A stretch of DNA of 64,000 nucleotides from Anas platyrhynchos (GCF_047663525.1 NC_092593.1:28918501-28982500); one strand, 5' to 3'; shown: positions 1-39,102, counted from the first letter of the stretch. Numbers and translations are program-made. Notes: generated by a model not told the origin, from the letters alone.

Positions 1-807
1 AAACCCCGCCGCCTAGGAAGACAAAAGCAGGCAGGGAAAGGGCATTGTGGGGTCAGGGGTGTTAGAGGAAGGGAGTGGGGAGCTGTGGGGCCGCATGGGG
101 TGGAACGAGTGGGCTGGTTGGGGGCAGCTCCTGGACGTGCTGTCCAGCAGCTTGAACGCTGATCCAGGGCCCTGCCTCCCCCAGCCCCATCCCGTGACCG
201 CTAATCAGGCCTCCTGCCTTCCCGCTGCCAGGTTCAGGGATCTGAGCGTTTAATCCTCCATCAGACCATGAACCTCGTGATGGCCCTGGGGCACTTCTCA
301 CTTCCCCCTGGCCGCTGCCATGCCTGCCTCTGGTGCCCCAAAAGCCCCACCAGCACAGCCAGCCCCGCGCTGGGCACACGTTAACTCACTTATTTTGTGC
401 TGGGCTGGGGCTGGCACTGCCCGTTCTGTGCCCCTGAACCTGGTATTCGGCCGTCTCGCCCTCCCCATCCCCTGGGCAAACATCCTGAGCAGCTCATCCC
501 AAAGGGGAGCATTGCTTTGGGGAGGGGGCAACCCCCCCGTGGCTTCAAAACAGGAGGGAAGGGCGGTGGTGAGGGTGGGGGAGGATGGGCAGCGCGGCGC
601 GTGCATCCGTCAGATCTTTATGCGTGCTTTGAAAACGCCGCCCGAACCGGGGGGGGGCCTCCTTCTGCAATAATAAAGCCTTTTTTCTGATCTCTGCGGG
701 CTCCTGTTGTTGCAGGAACGTCTCCCGGGGAGAGAAGGTAGCGGTATTTATTTGCCTTGCTGCTCTGGAGGGGTTGGATCCCGTGCCAAACGCTTCTCTC
801 TCCCCAG
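1..807. other. Upstream flank of SLC19A1, no coding gene recognised
   Basis: This GC-rich stretch holds no open frame that looks like a protein family. An AATAAA hexamer on the + strand at 672-677, followed by a T-run, could end an upstream transcript, but no matching coding sequence is visible. A pyrimidine-rich splice acceptor ends at 807 (ctctctccccag), so at least one non-coding first exon of SLC19A1 probably lies in or before this stretch. Confidence 0.5.
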
Positions 808-830
808 ACGCCGCGGCGGCGTGTCCTTCG

Positions 831-890
831 ATGTGCCGAGGGGTGCCCGCGGCTGCAGAGGAGCAGCTCGGTGTGGCAGCACCCTCCTAG
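831..890 (+). promoter_or_regulatory. Upstream ORF in the SLC19A1 leader
   Basis: A 19-codon reading frame begins at ATG 831 and stops at TAG 888-890. The next base, 891, opens another ATG in the same frame as the carrier. The 831 ATG has a weak context (t at -3). Such an upstream ORF can lower or tune initiation downstream. That role is inference from position only. It lies in the mRNA if the acceptor ending at 807 is used. Confidence 0.5.
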
Positions 891-941
891 ATGACGGTGC
901 CGGGGCCGGAGCTGCCGTCCCACCGCCGCGCCACCAGCACC

Positions 942-3198
942 ATGGCCAAGCAGGATGAGAGCAAGAAGCCGCCCTCGGAGACGGCGCCGGACCAGCGCTG
1001 GAAGCTGCAGGTCTTCTACCTCTGCTTCTACGGCTTCATGACGCAGATCCGGCCCGGGGAGAGCTTCATCACCCCCTACCTGCTGGGGCCCGACCAGAAC
1101 TTCACACGGGAGGAGGTGAGTTGTGCTTCTCCCCCCTGGTGCACCCCTTTTCGGCCAGGGGCCAGCCGGAGCATCCCCATATCTGCCCCCGTGATGGAGC
1201 AGAGCTGGGTGGCTGCTCTGCCCCTGGCATGCCTGGAAAGTGCTTTTGGGGTGCAAGGAGCTTGGCAGGGCAGGAGATGAGGCACTTCTGGGCTGGGTGT
1301 CCCCTCACTGTGCCAGCTGGGAGCAGGGGGGACCCCGAGGTGCAGGGGCTGGGAGGGGGCAGCTCCGGGGTCTCTGGCAGCGAGGGGGTTAGGCGAGGAT
1401 CCCCCCCGCCTCGCAGTGCTGGCCCCACTCCCAGCCGCCGTGGGAACGCCGTGTTCCTGCCGCAGCAGGGGGCCTGGCCGGGCGCACAGGGGCCAAATTC
1501 CTCCCGAGGAGGAGCCCCGGCCCCGCGCTCAGCCTCCCTCCGCGCGCCGCAGGTGACCAACGAGATCACGCCGGTGCTGAGCTACTCGTACGTGGCGGTG
1601 CTGGTGCCCATCTTCCTGCTGACCGACTACCTGCGCTACAAGCCCGTGCTGGTGCTGCAGAGCCTGAGCCACATCTCCATCTGGCTGCTGCTGGTGCTGG
1701 GCACCTCCGTGCTGGCCATGCAGCTGATGGAGTTCTTCTACGGCGTCACCATGGCCGCCCGAATCGCCTACTCCTCCTACATCTTCTCCCTCGTCGCCCC
1801 GTCCCGCTACCAGCGCATGGCCAGCTACTCGCGCACCGCTGTGCTCCTGGGCGTCTTCACCAGCTCGGTGCTGGGGCAGCTCTGCGTCACGCTGGGCGGC
1901 GTCCCCTTCCTCACCCTCAACTACGTCTCGCTGGGCTTCGTCACCTTCGGCCTCCTCCTCACCCTCTTCCTGGAGCGGCCCAAGCGCAGCCTCTTCTTCA
2001 ACCGGCCCGAGGGGGCTTGCAACGGGGCTGCTGCGCCCACCGAGCTGGATAAGATGGCCGGGGGGGACGGCGAGGGGGCACAGGGGGGCTGGAGGGACAT
2101 GGTGCTGTGCCGCATGCTGCGGGAGGTGTGCGCCCTGGCCAAGCAGTCGCAGCTCCAGCTCTGGTCCTGCTGGTGGGTCTTCAACTCGGCCGGCTACTAC
2201 CTGGTGCTGTACTACGTGCAGATCCTCTGGAACGAGATCTACCCGGCCAAGGACAACCGCCGGGTGTACAACGGCGGGGTGGACGCCGCCTCCACGCTGC
2301 TGGGTAGGCTGTGCTCTTGGGGAAACTGCGGCTCGGGGTGGGGTGGGAGCCCCTCCGTCCTGGGGAAGGCGGTCGTAACGCTGCTTCACGCGGTGCAGTA
2401 CCCAGGAGGAGGGTTGAGGGCACGATGCAGGAGCAGCAGCCTGTGGGGTGGGAGTTCACGGTGTCCCCTGTGTGTCCCCTCCCCCCAAAACAGGGGCCAT
2501 CGCCTCCTTCGTGGCCGGCCACGTGAAGATCCGCTGGGCGCTGTGGTCGGCGCTGGTGATCGGGTTGGTGACGGCCGTCCAGGCGGGGCTGCTGATGCTC
2601 ATGAACACCACCAGCAACATCTGGCTGTGCTACGCCGCCTACGTCCTCTTCCGCGGCTCCTACCAGTTCCTGGTGCCCATCGCCATGTGCGTGCTACCCC
2701 GACCCCTCCTGGGAGGCTTTTGGGGTGCGTGGGGGGCCGGCTCATGCTGCCACCCCCCACCGGTGGCCGGGCCGGCGCTCACCGCCCTCCCCATCTCCCA
2801 GTTTCCAGATTGCTACCTCCCTTTCCAAAGAGCTCTGCGCGCTCGTCTTCGGGGTCAACACCTTCTTCGGCACCGTGCTGAAGACCATCATCACCATCAT
2901 CGTGGCCGACAAGAGGGGCTTGGGCCTCTCCGTGCATCCCCAGGTAGGGCGCCGAGGAGGGCAGGGGTCCCGTGGCGGGGGGAGGAGGGGCGCAGGAGGC
3001 GCAGGGCTCGCTGCAGGCGCCGCTCTCTTGCAGTTCTACGTCTACTTCGGCTACTTCATGCTGCTGGCAGCAGCCTACCTGATGGTGGCCGTCGCCGTGG
3101 GCGTCCGGCACAGCCGCCGCGCGCAGCCACCGGAGCCGGTCCCCGCCACGGCTGCGGTGCGGGAGAAGAGCCCAGAGGCAGACGCCACGGAAGCCTGA
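942..3198 (+). CDS. SLC19A1: Reduced folate carrier, SLC19A1
   Basis: Plasma-membrane anion exchanger that brings reduced folates (and antifolates) into cells; SLC19 family, 12 membrane helices. Coding exons: 942-1115, 1553-2303, 2494-2686, 2802-2943 and 3034-3198, all with GT/AG borders and matching phases, giving 474 aa. Family hallmarks seen: YLCFYGFMTQIRPGESFITP in helix 1, the glycosylation site NFTREE, then NEITPVLSYSY, LLTDYLRYKP, AARIAYSSYIFSLV, the loop RPKRSLFFNRPEG, WWVFNSAGYYLVLYYVQILW, and LSKELCALVFGVNTFFGT. The start at 942 has a near-ideal context (caccATGg) and gives an N-terminus about as long as the human one. An in-frame ATG at 891 would add 17 residues but has poor context. 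The cytoplasmic tail is much shorter than in human (about 591 aa in total), as I infer is usual outside mammals. The gene is convergent with COL18A1. Confidence 0.96.
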
Positions 3199-3815
3199 GT
3201 GTCAACACCCAGCTGGGCAGGACGGACGGAGAGCTGGATGGACAGACAGACCGACAGACGGGCTCCCTTGGCACAGCGCCTGGCCCCGGCAGCGGGTCAG
3301 GGCTCGGTAACCGAGCGTCACCACCACCACCACCGGCGTGTGCTGGTCCTGAGGATGCAGGGACCCACCTTCTGCCCCAGCTGCTCCGTGGGGTGCAGAG
3401 GAGGATGCTGGCGTGGCGCAGAGCCAGCAGCCAGCCCCGAGGCTTGCTCTTCCCACCCCTTTTGGGGGCTGACGTGGCCCCAAACACGACCAGAGCGGAG
3501 GCAGGGTGCCCGCGGCAGCACCACCAGGTACCACGCGAGGGGAGCGGCGGGGGTCCAGGGGGGCCCGGGCACCGGCTCCCCATCGTCCTGCAGAGCTGTG
3601 TGGAGCCAGGCTACAAGAGGATAACATTTCTTTATTCAGTGCCTTTAGAAAATGGTTTATGGGACACAACGGACAAAAATATAAAGATCCACAGGCTTTA
3701 AATTGCATTAATTACACAAAATACAGTAGACTGTAAGAAATAGAGGCCGTGTGACTCGCACAGCTTTTATGGTAATAATTTCCATACAATAATAAAAAGC
3801 TAGTTACAGATTTAT
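3199..3815 (+). other. SLC19A1: SLC19A1 3' UTR and poly(A) signal
   Basis: After the stop the sequence changes from GC-rich to AT-rich near 3620. An AATAAA hexamer sits at 3791-3796, preceded by several related AT-rich words and followed by a long T-run (about 3818-3851). This makes a plausible + strand 3' end near 3815. The region starts with a (GGAC/GGAT/GACA)n tetranucleotide tract at 3219-3263. The last ~200 bases overlap the 3' UTR of the opposing COL18A1. Confidence 0.6.
3219..3263. repeat. (GGAC/GACA)n tetranucleotide tract
   Basis: ggacggacgg, then tggatggacagacagaccga, immediately after the SLC19A1 stop codon. Confidence 0.85.
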
Positions 3816-4818
3816 CTTTTTTTTTTTTTTCCTTTCTTTCTGTTTTTTTTTTAGCACCTTGGATTTGCCCACACCAATGCAAACTTGGCTTTGCTCCGCC
3901 GCAGCCCCCCCGGGTGCAAGGCCGGTGGCCTGGCGGGTGCTCGCGGTGTTTGGCCTCGGTACCACATGTGGTCAACACGCACACACACGCAAACGCATGT
4001 AAACACATGCCACGGGCACGCCGGGCTGCCCCGCTCCTGCCCCGGCTTTGGGGCTGCCCCGTTGCCCCGTGAGCCCCCCCGGTCCCTGCTGACCTGTGCC
4101 GAAAGCCCAAGGGACCCGGGGCAGGGGCACGGGCGCAGCCAGGGGTCCCAAGGGCGCATGGAGGGGACGGGACCCTGGCCCTGTGCAGGGGTGGTAGTAA
4201 GGGTGGGGAGCTTTGGGGTGGATATCGGGGACCGGACCCCCAGGGTTCACCTTGTGCCCAGTGAGGAAAGGGGGACAGAGGTGAGGATGATGAGGTGCGG
4301 GGCTGCCTGGGAAGGAGCTTACCAGGGGAGGACGGAGACTGCAGGAGAAGAGCCGCTGGGGAGCCGCACCGCCGCCAGGGGACAGCTACTCACCTGGGGA
4401 GGGGACGTCTGGGGTCCTCGGGCTGCCAGGAGATGCCACAGCTCCTGGGGAGGACGCAGCCAGGCTTCCCAGCAAGGCACACAGCACGGCATCTCCTAAA
4501 AACCTCCCCACAGCGTGTCCCCCCTGCACCCAGCCTCCCCAAAAAGAGCATCTGAGCAGGGAGGGGCAGCGGGCGGGCGGCACAAGGATCCAGCTGCAGT
4601 GGTTAAACACACGGGGTTAGAAGAGAAGTGGTGTTTACGAGAGGAGGAAGAGGAGGAAGGCTGCCAGCCCACGGCTGCCCTGATCAGCAGGGACGGAGGC
4701 GAGCGTCTCTTTGGCTTTAGGTCTGGGGGGAGAAGGAACCCAGCGGGGCGAAGGCAGGAGCGTGGCGGGGAGCAGCCCCTCCCCGGGGAGGCAGGCGTGC
4801 AGCCCTCGGCGAGCGGGG
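3610..4818 (-). other. COL18A1: COL18A1 3' UTR and poly(A) signal
   Basis: From the COL18A1 stop at 4819-4821, the - strand runs about 1.2 kb without another exon signal. An AATAAA on the - strand (tttatt at 3631-3636 on +) gives a likely cleavage site near 3610-3625. The distal 200 bases overlap the 3' end of SLC19A1 in antisense. The cleavage position is inferred. Confidence 0.6.
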
Positions 4819-32283
<27,465 letters not shown>

Positions 32284-32420
32284 GGTGCCCGCTGCCCGCC
32301 GCCTGTGCGCGGCTCGGCGCGGCTCCGCTCGGCTCGGCTCGGCCCGGGGGCGGAGCGGGGCGGGGCTGGGGCTGCCGAGGGCTCAGCCCGCCCCCAGCCC
32401 CCGGTACCGGGCCCCGGTGG
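32284..32420 (-). promoter_or_regulatory. COL18A1: CpG-rich promoter of COL18A1 short isoform
   Basis: Immediately upstream (on -) of the short-isoform ATG the sequence is extremely CpG-rich. It has repeated ggctcggctcgg units and Sp1-type GC boxes (gggggcgg near 32346 and ggggcggggc at 32357-32366). No TATA box is seen. This matches a housekeeping-type promoter. The exact start site is not determined. Confidence 0.65.
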
Positions 32421-35400
32421 CCGCTGGTGGGTCGTGGGGGGCACGGCGATGGAGCATCCCCCGTGGGGCGCAGCGCGTAGGGCAGGGTCCCCGCAGCGCG
32501 ACCCCGCGCATCCAGCCCCTTCCTGGCGCCCCCCTGCGCTGCCCCAGCGGCCCCCCGGCTGCATCGGGGAGTGGGGGGCTCGGGGGTCCCCCCCGGCTTC
32601 CCCTGGTGCTCTGCCTTCGCCTGGCTGTGGGGAGCAGCAGCCCCAGGCAGGGCACCCCGCTGCCCAACGCCTCGCCTCGCCCCGCGGGGCTGCGGCCGCC
32701 TCCCGCTTCGCCTCCTGCCCTCGCCCCAGCTTTCTGCTCCCTGCAGCCCCAGCCTGGCGGAGGGCAGGGTAATCCCCAGGAAAATTAAAAAATAAAAAAA
32801 AAACGGCCCGCCACACCTTGCTTTGTCTTCCGCGGCATTTCGGTGCCCCGCGGCTGCAGGCTTCTGAAATCCAAACCCTGGAAACTTCCAGGGGATCTAG
32901 CAGTGATTCACCGATGGCTGAGGCAGTGTTTAGTCTAAAAAAAAGGCTTGGATCTCGCAGGATAAACCCAGGGGTGCACGCTGTCGCCGTGCCTTGTCCC
33001 ACAGCCAGCATGACCCCAGCGTGGGGGCGAGGAGCAGGCACCGAGGCTGCCTTTTGTTTCGGAGCAGGAGGATTTCAGGCGGCCGGGGCTGTTACATTTA
33101 CACTTTCCTGCTCGGATGCTGAGTGATTTACCGCTCCCTTCTCCTGCAGCTGCCTGCCTTTCTTCCAGGTAGAGGCTGCCCCGCGTTGCCTCAGCACCTG
33201 AGCCGCACAAAAGGCAACACGTGGCAGCCCTGAGCCGCGGCGCTGCCGCTTCGCTTGCTGCAGGGTGCTTGGAGGGGTCGCCATGAGGGCCTGGGGGACA
33301 TGCAGCGAGCGGGAGGAGAGTCCTGGGGGCAAGGTGCTTGGAAGAAAATGATCCTCCCGATACACAGGAGGGGTTTAGGCACACCACCTTTCACCTGCCC
33401 CCCTCTCCTTGCTGCGCCTGGCAGCAGGTCCCCCAGTCCCCGCTCTCCACCACCACGGGGACATCTCCCCCCGGGCAGACCCCCATGCAACGCACCCCGC
33501 TGCAGCCAGCCTGACACCCAAGCAGTTTCCCATCATAAAACGTCCTCCTGCTGTGCTTTAAAGTTCGAAAGCCGCGACGGACAGCTAACGAGGCTCATCT
33601 TTTCCCAGGCAAACAAACGCTGCCTGCCGGGGGTGTGGGGGGGCCGCTGCCAGGGAGGCAGCTCTTTCGAAAGGCGACCAAATGGAAACCAGCAGTGCTC
33701 CCACGGTGCTGCGGCCCCAGCTGCAAGGCCCTCCTGCCCTGCAGGCTTCGAGCTCTAGCAAAGCTTTGGCATTGTATTTTATTTTATTTTTTTTTTTCTC
33801 TCTGTCCCGCTGCGCCTCCCTCATGCCGCATCCCACAGCCGGTGGCCCGGTGCCGCTGGGTGGCCCTGTCCCGGGGCACCCTGGCGCTGCCGTCCGGCGC
33901 GGGGCTGGAGGAGCTGCCCCAGCTCCCGGCACGCAGCCCCCACCAGCTCCACGTCTGGGACAGCACGGCGGCCAAAAAGTGTCACCGTGGCAACCCTGCA
34001 GGATGACTGGGCTGTTTTCCCCTCCTTTTGGTGGAGGAAGAGTGGGGGGGGGTTGGAAATGCCGCCATCTCCGGCAGCCGCTCCGCGCCCGACACGCAGG
34101 GCCTGCCTCCACCTGGGGCTGCCTTGATGTGGCATTTGTTGGGGTGAAAGCCACCTTTTGGGGCTGCAGCCTGAGGGTCAAGCGGCTCGGGGCAGCCTCA
34201 CAGCCCTGTTTGACCACCACCCACCATGGCAAACCCTGCTGGTGGCTACTGCAAAGCCCTCACACGAAGCAGCTGGGGCCCCAACCTCCTCACTGGGGCC
34301 CTCGCCATGCCCACAGGGGGTGCCAGATGGATTTCTTCATGGAGCAAACAGGCAGTGTGAGCATCCCATGGGAACCTTCTGCAGCTAGCATCCTGCGAGG
34401 GACAATGTCACAGCATTTTACCACTGTCTGCAAAAGGCATCCCCCCTTCCAGAGGTGAAGCACGCAGAGCCACGAAGGTGGGCGTTTGGGAAAGAACCAA
34501 GTTGCTCAGACAGGGAGTGGGAATAATTGGAAATGCAGATTTTCCTGAAGAGGAAACCTGGCAAGTGCGAGCGCTTGGCTGAGTGGGGAGCACATTACCC
34601 ACCCGTGTGTGCGGGGGTGAGCTGCCCCTGGCTGGGGGAGCACAGCAGAAGCACTTCAGGAGCTGGAGCCCACCCGCACCCTTCCCATCGATGCAGAGAG
34701 GATGGGATGGTGCCTACTGCTGCAGCTTGGTGGGGAGGTGATCCAGGGCCAGGGGCCAGCGTGCTGTACCCCCACCTTCTGCACCACAGAGCGGGGCAGG
34801 CGGAGGTCCCCAGCCCTGGCCACCTCGCAGGGCGGCTCCTCTTGCCCTGCTGCCCGGCCACATGCTGCAGCAAGCTTTCGTCTGGCTGAGTCACGGCGTG
34901 GTGGAGATGGCCTGGCCCATTCCCAAGCTGGATATCAGCGGCAAAAGAGCCGAGCAATGCATGGGAGAGAAGGGCAAGCACGAGCACTTGCTCCCGAGCA
35001 GCAGAAACACAGCCACTCAGGCACAGCTGAGAGCTCACCGCAGCCTGCACAGCAAACCTCCTCCCTGGGAAGAAGAAGGGAGCGACCTCCCTTCCTATCC
35101 CAGGGCTGGGGATCCCCGTGCAGCATCGGCAGGGAGAGAGGTGGCCTCAGAGGGGCCATGTGTGTCACCCAGCTCCCTGCCTGCCCCCTGGGGCAATGCC
35201 CGCTCCCTCCCGCTTGGCCTCTGCCAGGCGTGAGCACCCGGCGCGTCCCGGCGTCCCCCTCCCTCCCCACTCCTCCGTGACTCATCCACTCCAGGGGGAA
35301 ATCAATACTTCTGCACATATCAGACGAAGCACGGAGAAAAGCTTTTCATGGGAATGGGGCCGAGGCGGATGCTTCTCGCATGCCTCATCCACGCGGCTCG

Positions 35401-37192
35401 CCCTTAGGTCTCTGCCTCTCAGCTGGGTGTGGGAAATGGCACTTGCTTCCCGTCCTGCGGCGTGGTGGTGACAGAGAGGTGCTTGCTGGAGCAGGGGCAG
35501 TCCTGAGCTTGGGCCAGGCGAGAGCAGGGCTGCAGGAGAGAGCCGGGTCTGTCAAGGTGACACAGGTTTGGGGGAGAGTCCCATGATCAATGCTGACGGG
35601 CTGGTGTCCAGCAGCCCTGGGGCTGCCACCTCCCCTCTCCCAGAATTTGCTCGGCGTCTTCCCTGGAAAGGAGTGGTTGGCTTTGACTCAGGCTCAGCTG
35701 AAAAAGGAAAAAAAAAATAAGAAAAAAATTGAAGTCCTTTGCTCCAGCAAGACTCAAAATAGGAGCCGTTTCCTCCCTGGGAAGAGGAAATTCCTAGCTC
35801 CCCACGGAGGAGCTCGTGATGGCTGGCGCTGCGGGACCGCGCTGCCCTGGCCGCACGCCTGCTGTCCATCAGTCTGTCCTGTCCCTTTCTGGTGCTGGCC
35901 ACCTCCAAGCTCCTCTGGGACTGACCAACATTTAGCTTTATGGATAGCCCCGCCATAAATCTCTCTTCTGATTTATGAGCCCTTCCCACCTGCCTGGGAC
36001 AGAACGAGCTGCGGAGGAATGACCCAGGGAAAAGGCTGGAGCTGTCGAGCCTGTCCACTGTGGCCATCCCGTCCCTGCACACTCTGCTCATCTCCCAGAG
36101 CCCGCAGCTCCAGCCATCCTCCTGCACGGCGTAGATGTGCCAAGCTGCTTGCCTGCTGGCTGGAGCACATCTGGCCGACACGCCTCAAGCCGGCTCCTAG
36201 CCCTCCTGCTTTCCCCGCTGCGTTTTTTCAGCTGTCCTGCTCTGCTTTTGGCCAGCTTTCTGCTCTCCAGTGTCAGCCTTCACCCGGTGCTCCCCGTCCC
36301 TTCCCGTCTGCCGTGTGGGGTCTCTATGGGACTGTCCTATCTGCTCTTTGTTCTTCGGTATGTGTTTCACTGTGGCTCTGAACATGGCATTTTTCTGCAG
36401 CTCTCAGGCAGCTTGGAGGCCTCTGGCTTTCTGGACCACACTGGTGAGAAATTTGGGATTGGCCTGTGGTTTTTTTGTTTGTTTGTTTTGATGTGTTTCT
36501 TCATGCTTACACAGTCTCTCACCTTGAAATTGAATAGCCACACGCTGGATGTCTCCTGCTTTATGCCCAGATTAAAACCAAGTAGCATCACAGCTGTCCT
36601 AAACCCTCCTGAGCTAGTCCCCACGTGCTGCACAAGAGCAGATCTGGAGCATCCTCTCCTGACAATTCTCAGACTACGTCTTGGGGGATGGCACCATTTG
36701 TTGCATTCAGAGATTTTATCCTTACATTTTGTCCCCTGGTGCTTTGATCCAATCCATGAGTGAAGTTAGTTGAAGTGTCCTCTTAGTACTGCCTGCCCTA
36801 AGATCCGTTCTTGGCTTTAGGAATCCAGCATTGGCGCAGGAGCATTGCACAGCCAGGAGTGCTCGCAGCCTGATTCTGTGATGAAGGAACCACTTCTGTG
36901 CCCTGTGCGTGTCCCTTGCATCCCAAAACGTGCCTCATGCCCTACCGCAGCTCAGCGCTCCCCCTCTGAACCATATTCTGGTCCCCAACCTGAGGGTCCC
37001 GATCTCTCTGCGTGTCCTGGGTCTCACCTGTGGGACTGGCAGGGTTTCAGTCCTACCACAGGCAGGTCCTGGGCGCCGGCATCTGGCCAAGCAGCAGGAC
37101 ATAGCCTGCAAGTCACCCTCAGACGCTCACCTGCAGCCTGATATGGCACCATCGGCTTCTATGCCACGATCTGAGCATCTTCCTCTTGGCAG
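32421..37192. other. Intergenic, no gene recognised
   Basis: This interval lies between the COL18A1 promoter and the MROH locus. GC-rich open frames up to 435 codons overlap the CpG island, and a 208-codon + frame lies at 36,137-36,763. None resembles a protein family. T-rich or A-rich runs lie near 33,778-33,800 and 35,700-35,728. Unseen non-coding exons cannot be excluded. Confidence 0.5.
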
Positions 37193-37457
37193 GCAAAGGC
37201 AGCGAGCATCAGGGCACCCTGGTGGAGTTGCTGATGGCATGCAAAACAACTGCCACCAGGCACCACCTTCCCAAAGAGCCTGACCCGCTCCCTAACCCCA
37301 GCGATGAGGAGACGGGCCATTTTCTCCCAGCGCTTGAGAGCTGCCTTTGGCTCGTCTTCACTTGCTCAGCAAACACCCCTGAACAGGTCAGCACTTTCTT
37401 CACAGCAAAGCTATGTGAGGAATTTCTCCTGAGGCAGCTGGACCCTTTCCAAAGAGG
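37193..37457 (+). pseudogene. MROH-like exon on the + strand (remnant or unplaced exon)
   Basis: A 265-nt open stretch is bounded by a good acceptor (ctcttggcag at 37183-37192) and a good donor (ggtgagc from 37457). Its translation has PSDEETGHFLP followed by FTCSANTPEQVSTFF. This parallels PTEEEMSFPLP followed by FASAQQTPEEVETFF in the MROH exon 43454-43641 on the opposite strand. Both end two bases into a codon. No partner exon could be followed confidently in the + direction, so I treat it as a piece of a second, inverted MROH copy. It could also be an exon of an expressed gene running rightwards. Confidence 0.45.
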
Positions 37458-38652
37458 GTGAGCTGCCAAATCCTGCTTCCCCCCACCCCCTGCAGCCCCT
37501 CAGCTCCTCAGCAGAGCAACAAGGTGCAAACTTGGCCCCTGAAGGCTTGCTGTGCTTCTGTCCTTTCTCAAGCAGTGGTGGGCAAGGGGAGTCTCCCTGA
37601 TGTGCATGCTGGGCAGCCCGGGGAACTCACGGGTATTGCTGCCTCATCTTTGCTTTTATCTTGCGTTGCTGGAGTTGGAGGAGGCTTCTCAGAGCTTCTC
37701 CAGCTCCTAGGCTCACGTGCTCAGGCAAGACATTCAGCTTTGCAGTAAGAGCCCACCCCTAGCAGCCCCAGCATGGAGAGGCACTTGTGTCCTCACAGGC
37801 ACACTTCTCCGTGATGGGTTGTCTCAGAGCTTTAGGATGTAGGGCATGGAGCCCTTCAAAGCACGGAGAGCACCAAACCATGGCCATGCTCTGCAGGGTC
37901 CCTCCCTCCACCTGCTGTGAGCCATCCACCCTGGGCCTGCACTGAAAAGATAAGTGTGGCGAGCTGGAGGAGGAGCACGCCCTCCAGGCATGGATACCAA
38001 ACCACCCCCTGCACGGCAAAACCAGCTGGAGCTGAGGCTGCTTTTTCCAGTACCTGAAACTTCCTTCCACGTAGGAGCACTGTTGCTGGCTGCGGGAGGA
38101 AGGCTGCTTATCTGCATTGTGATATGGGTTCATGACTTCCCTGTCCCACTGACTCACAGCCACCCCTGCCCGGGCCCTGGGCCCTGCAGCTGGCTTTTTG
38201 GCACATCACCCTGGCAGCACAGCTGGACGCTCATCGGCTTCATTTCTCTGGTGATGATTCATGGGTAGGAAAGTTGGCTTTCCTCTTCTGCCCATCTGCT
38301 GTGGAGGCAAAAGAGCATCCCAAGGGGATGTGGCCCACTTGCACCTTCATCGCAAGGGCCCTTGAAAGCCAGGTGCCTCTGAGAAGTGATCGGGTCAGCC
38401 TTGGCCTCCCATGTGAGCAGGTCAGCTTTGGCCTCCAAAGGCCTGGCAATTCGAGCGCACCTAGGATGTTACTGAAGCCCAGGTACCAAGTGTGGGCACC
38501 TTCTCAGGGTTCTACCGGAGTAGCTCTGGAAACACAGTGCCGGTTCTTTCCTCACTCCCTGAAGGTGCAGATCAACACTGGGGAACAACCACAAGCCCCT
38601 GAAATCTCCCTCCCCTCTGCCCACACCTCCCCTCTCCTGCACAAGCACAGAA
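37458..38652. other. Gap between MROH remnants, no gene recognised
   Basis: No exon with family similarity was found on either strand. A local imperfect duplication occurs near 38,395-38,440 (gtcagccttggcctcc and gtcagctttggcctcc). Confidence 0.45.
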
Positions 38653-38745
38653 GTCGGGCACAGAGGGACCCCGGGGCTCTGGCAGGTGGGCCCCAGACCT
38701 GCCACACGCTGGGGAGCAGCGCAGCAGCGTCACCACCACGCCAGG
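38653..38745 (-). pseudogene. Duplicated fragment of MROH exon 3
   Basis: About 45 nt at 38,697-38,741 nearly match the 3' end of the MROH exon 44505-44659, reading VVVTLLRCSPACGR against VVVTLLRCSPACDR. The adjoining intron-side sequence is also similar. The flanking words (cgggcacagaggga, ccggggctc) recall the sequence before exon 39727-39823 as well. The fragment lacks the rest of the exon and a usable upstream frame, so it looks like a broken partial duplicate. Confidence 0.5.
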
Positions 38746-39102
38746 AGACTCCTGTGCAGACGGTGCAGCAGGTGGGTGCCGCAACCGTCCCACCGAGACA
38801 GGCTTATGCTGAGCATTGTCCAGCATCTCCTCCTACTTCTCTGTTGGCCATACTGGCCCCCGGGTAACTTCCAGTCACTTCAGGGCCCAAGTCTTCCACG
38901 ATTTCATTGCCGCAAAGGAAAGACACGCAGACAAGGGGAAGAAGCAAGACTGCTTGACTGGGGAAGGCCAAGGAGATCTGGGAGCAAGCGAAGGGGGCAG
39001 AAGGTCCTGAAGGCTGGAGGTGCGACACATGCTGGGAGAGTCCAGGGGACACCCAGCCTTCCACACGCTTTTGGGTGGCCCCAGCACACAGGATGCCTGC
39101 CA

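Noticed and set aside
1121..2881. 586-codon + frame over SLC19A1
   Set aside because: It reads through the first and second introns; only its middle part (1553-2303) is real coding sequence, and splice signals mark the borders.
36137..36763. 208-codon + frame, hydrophobic
   Set aside because: No recognised family, low-complexity Leu/Ser-rich translation, no promoter or splice context; more likely chance.
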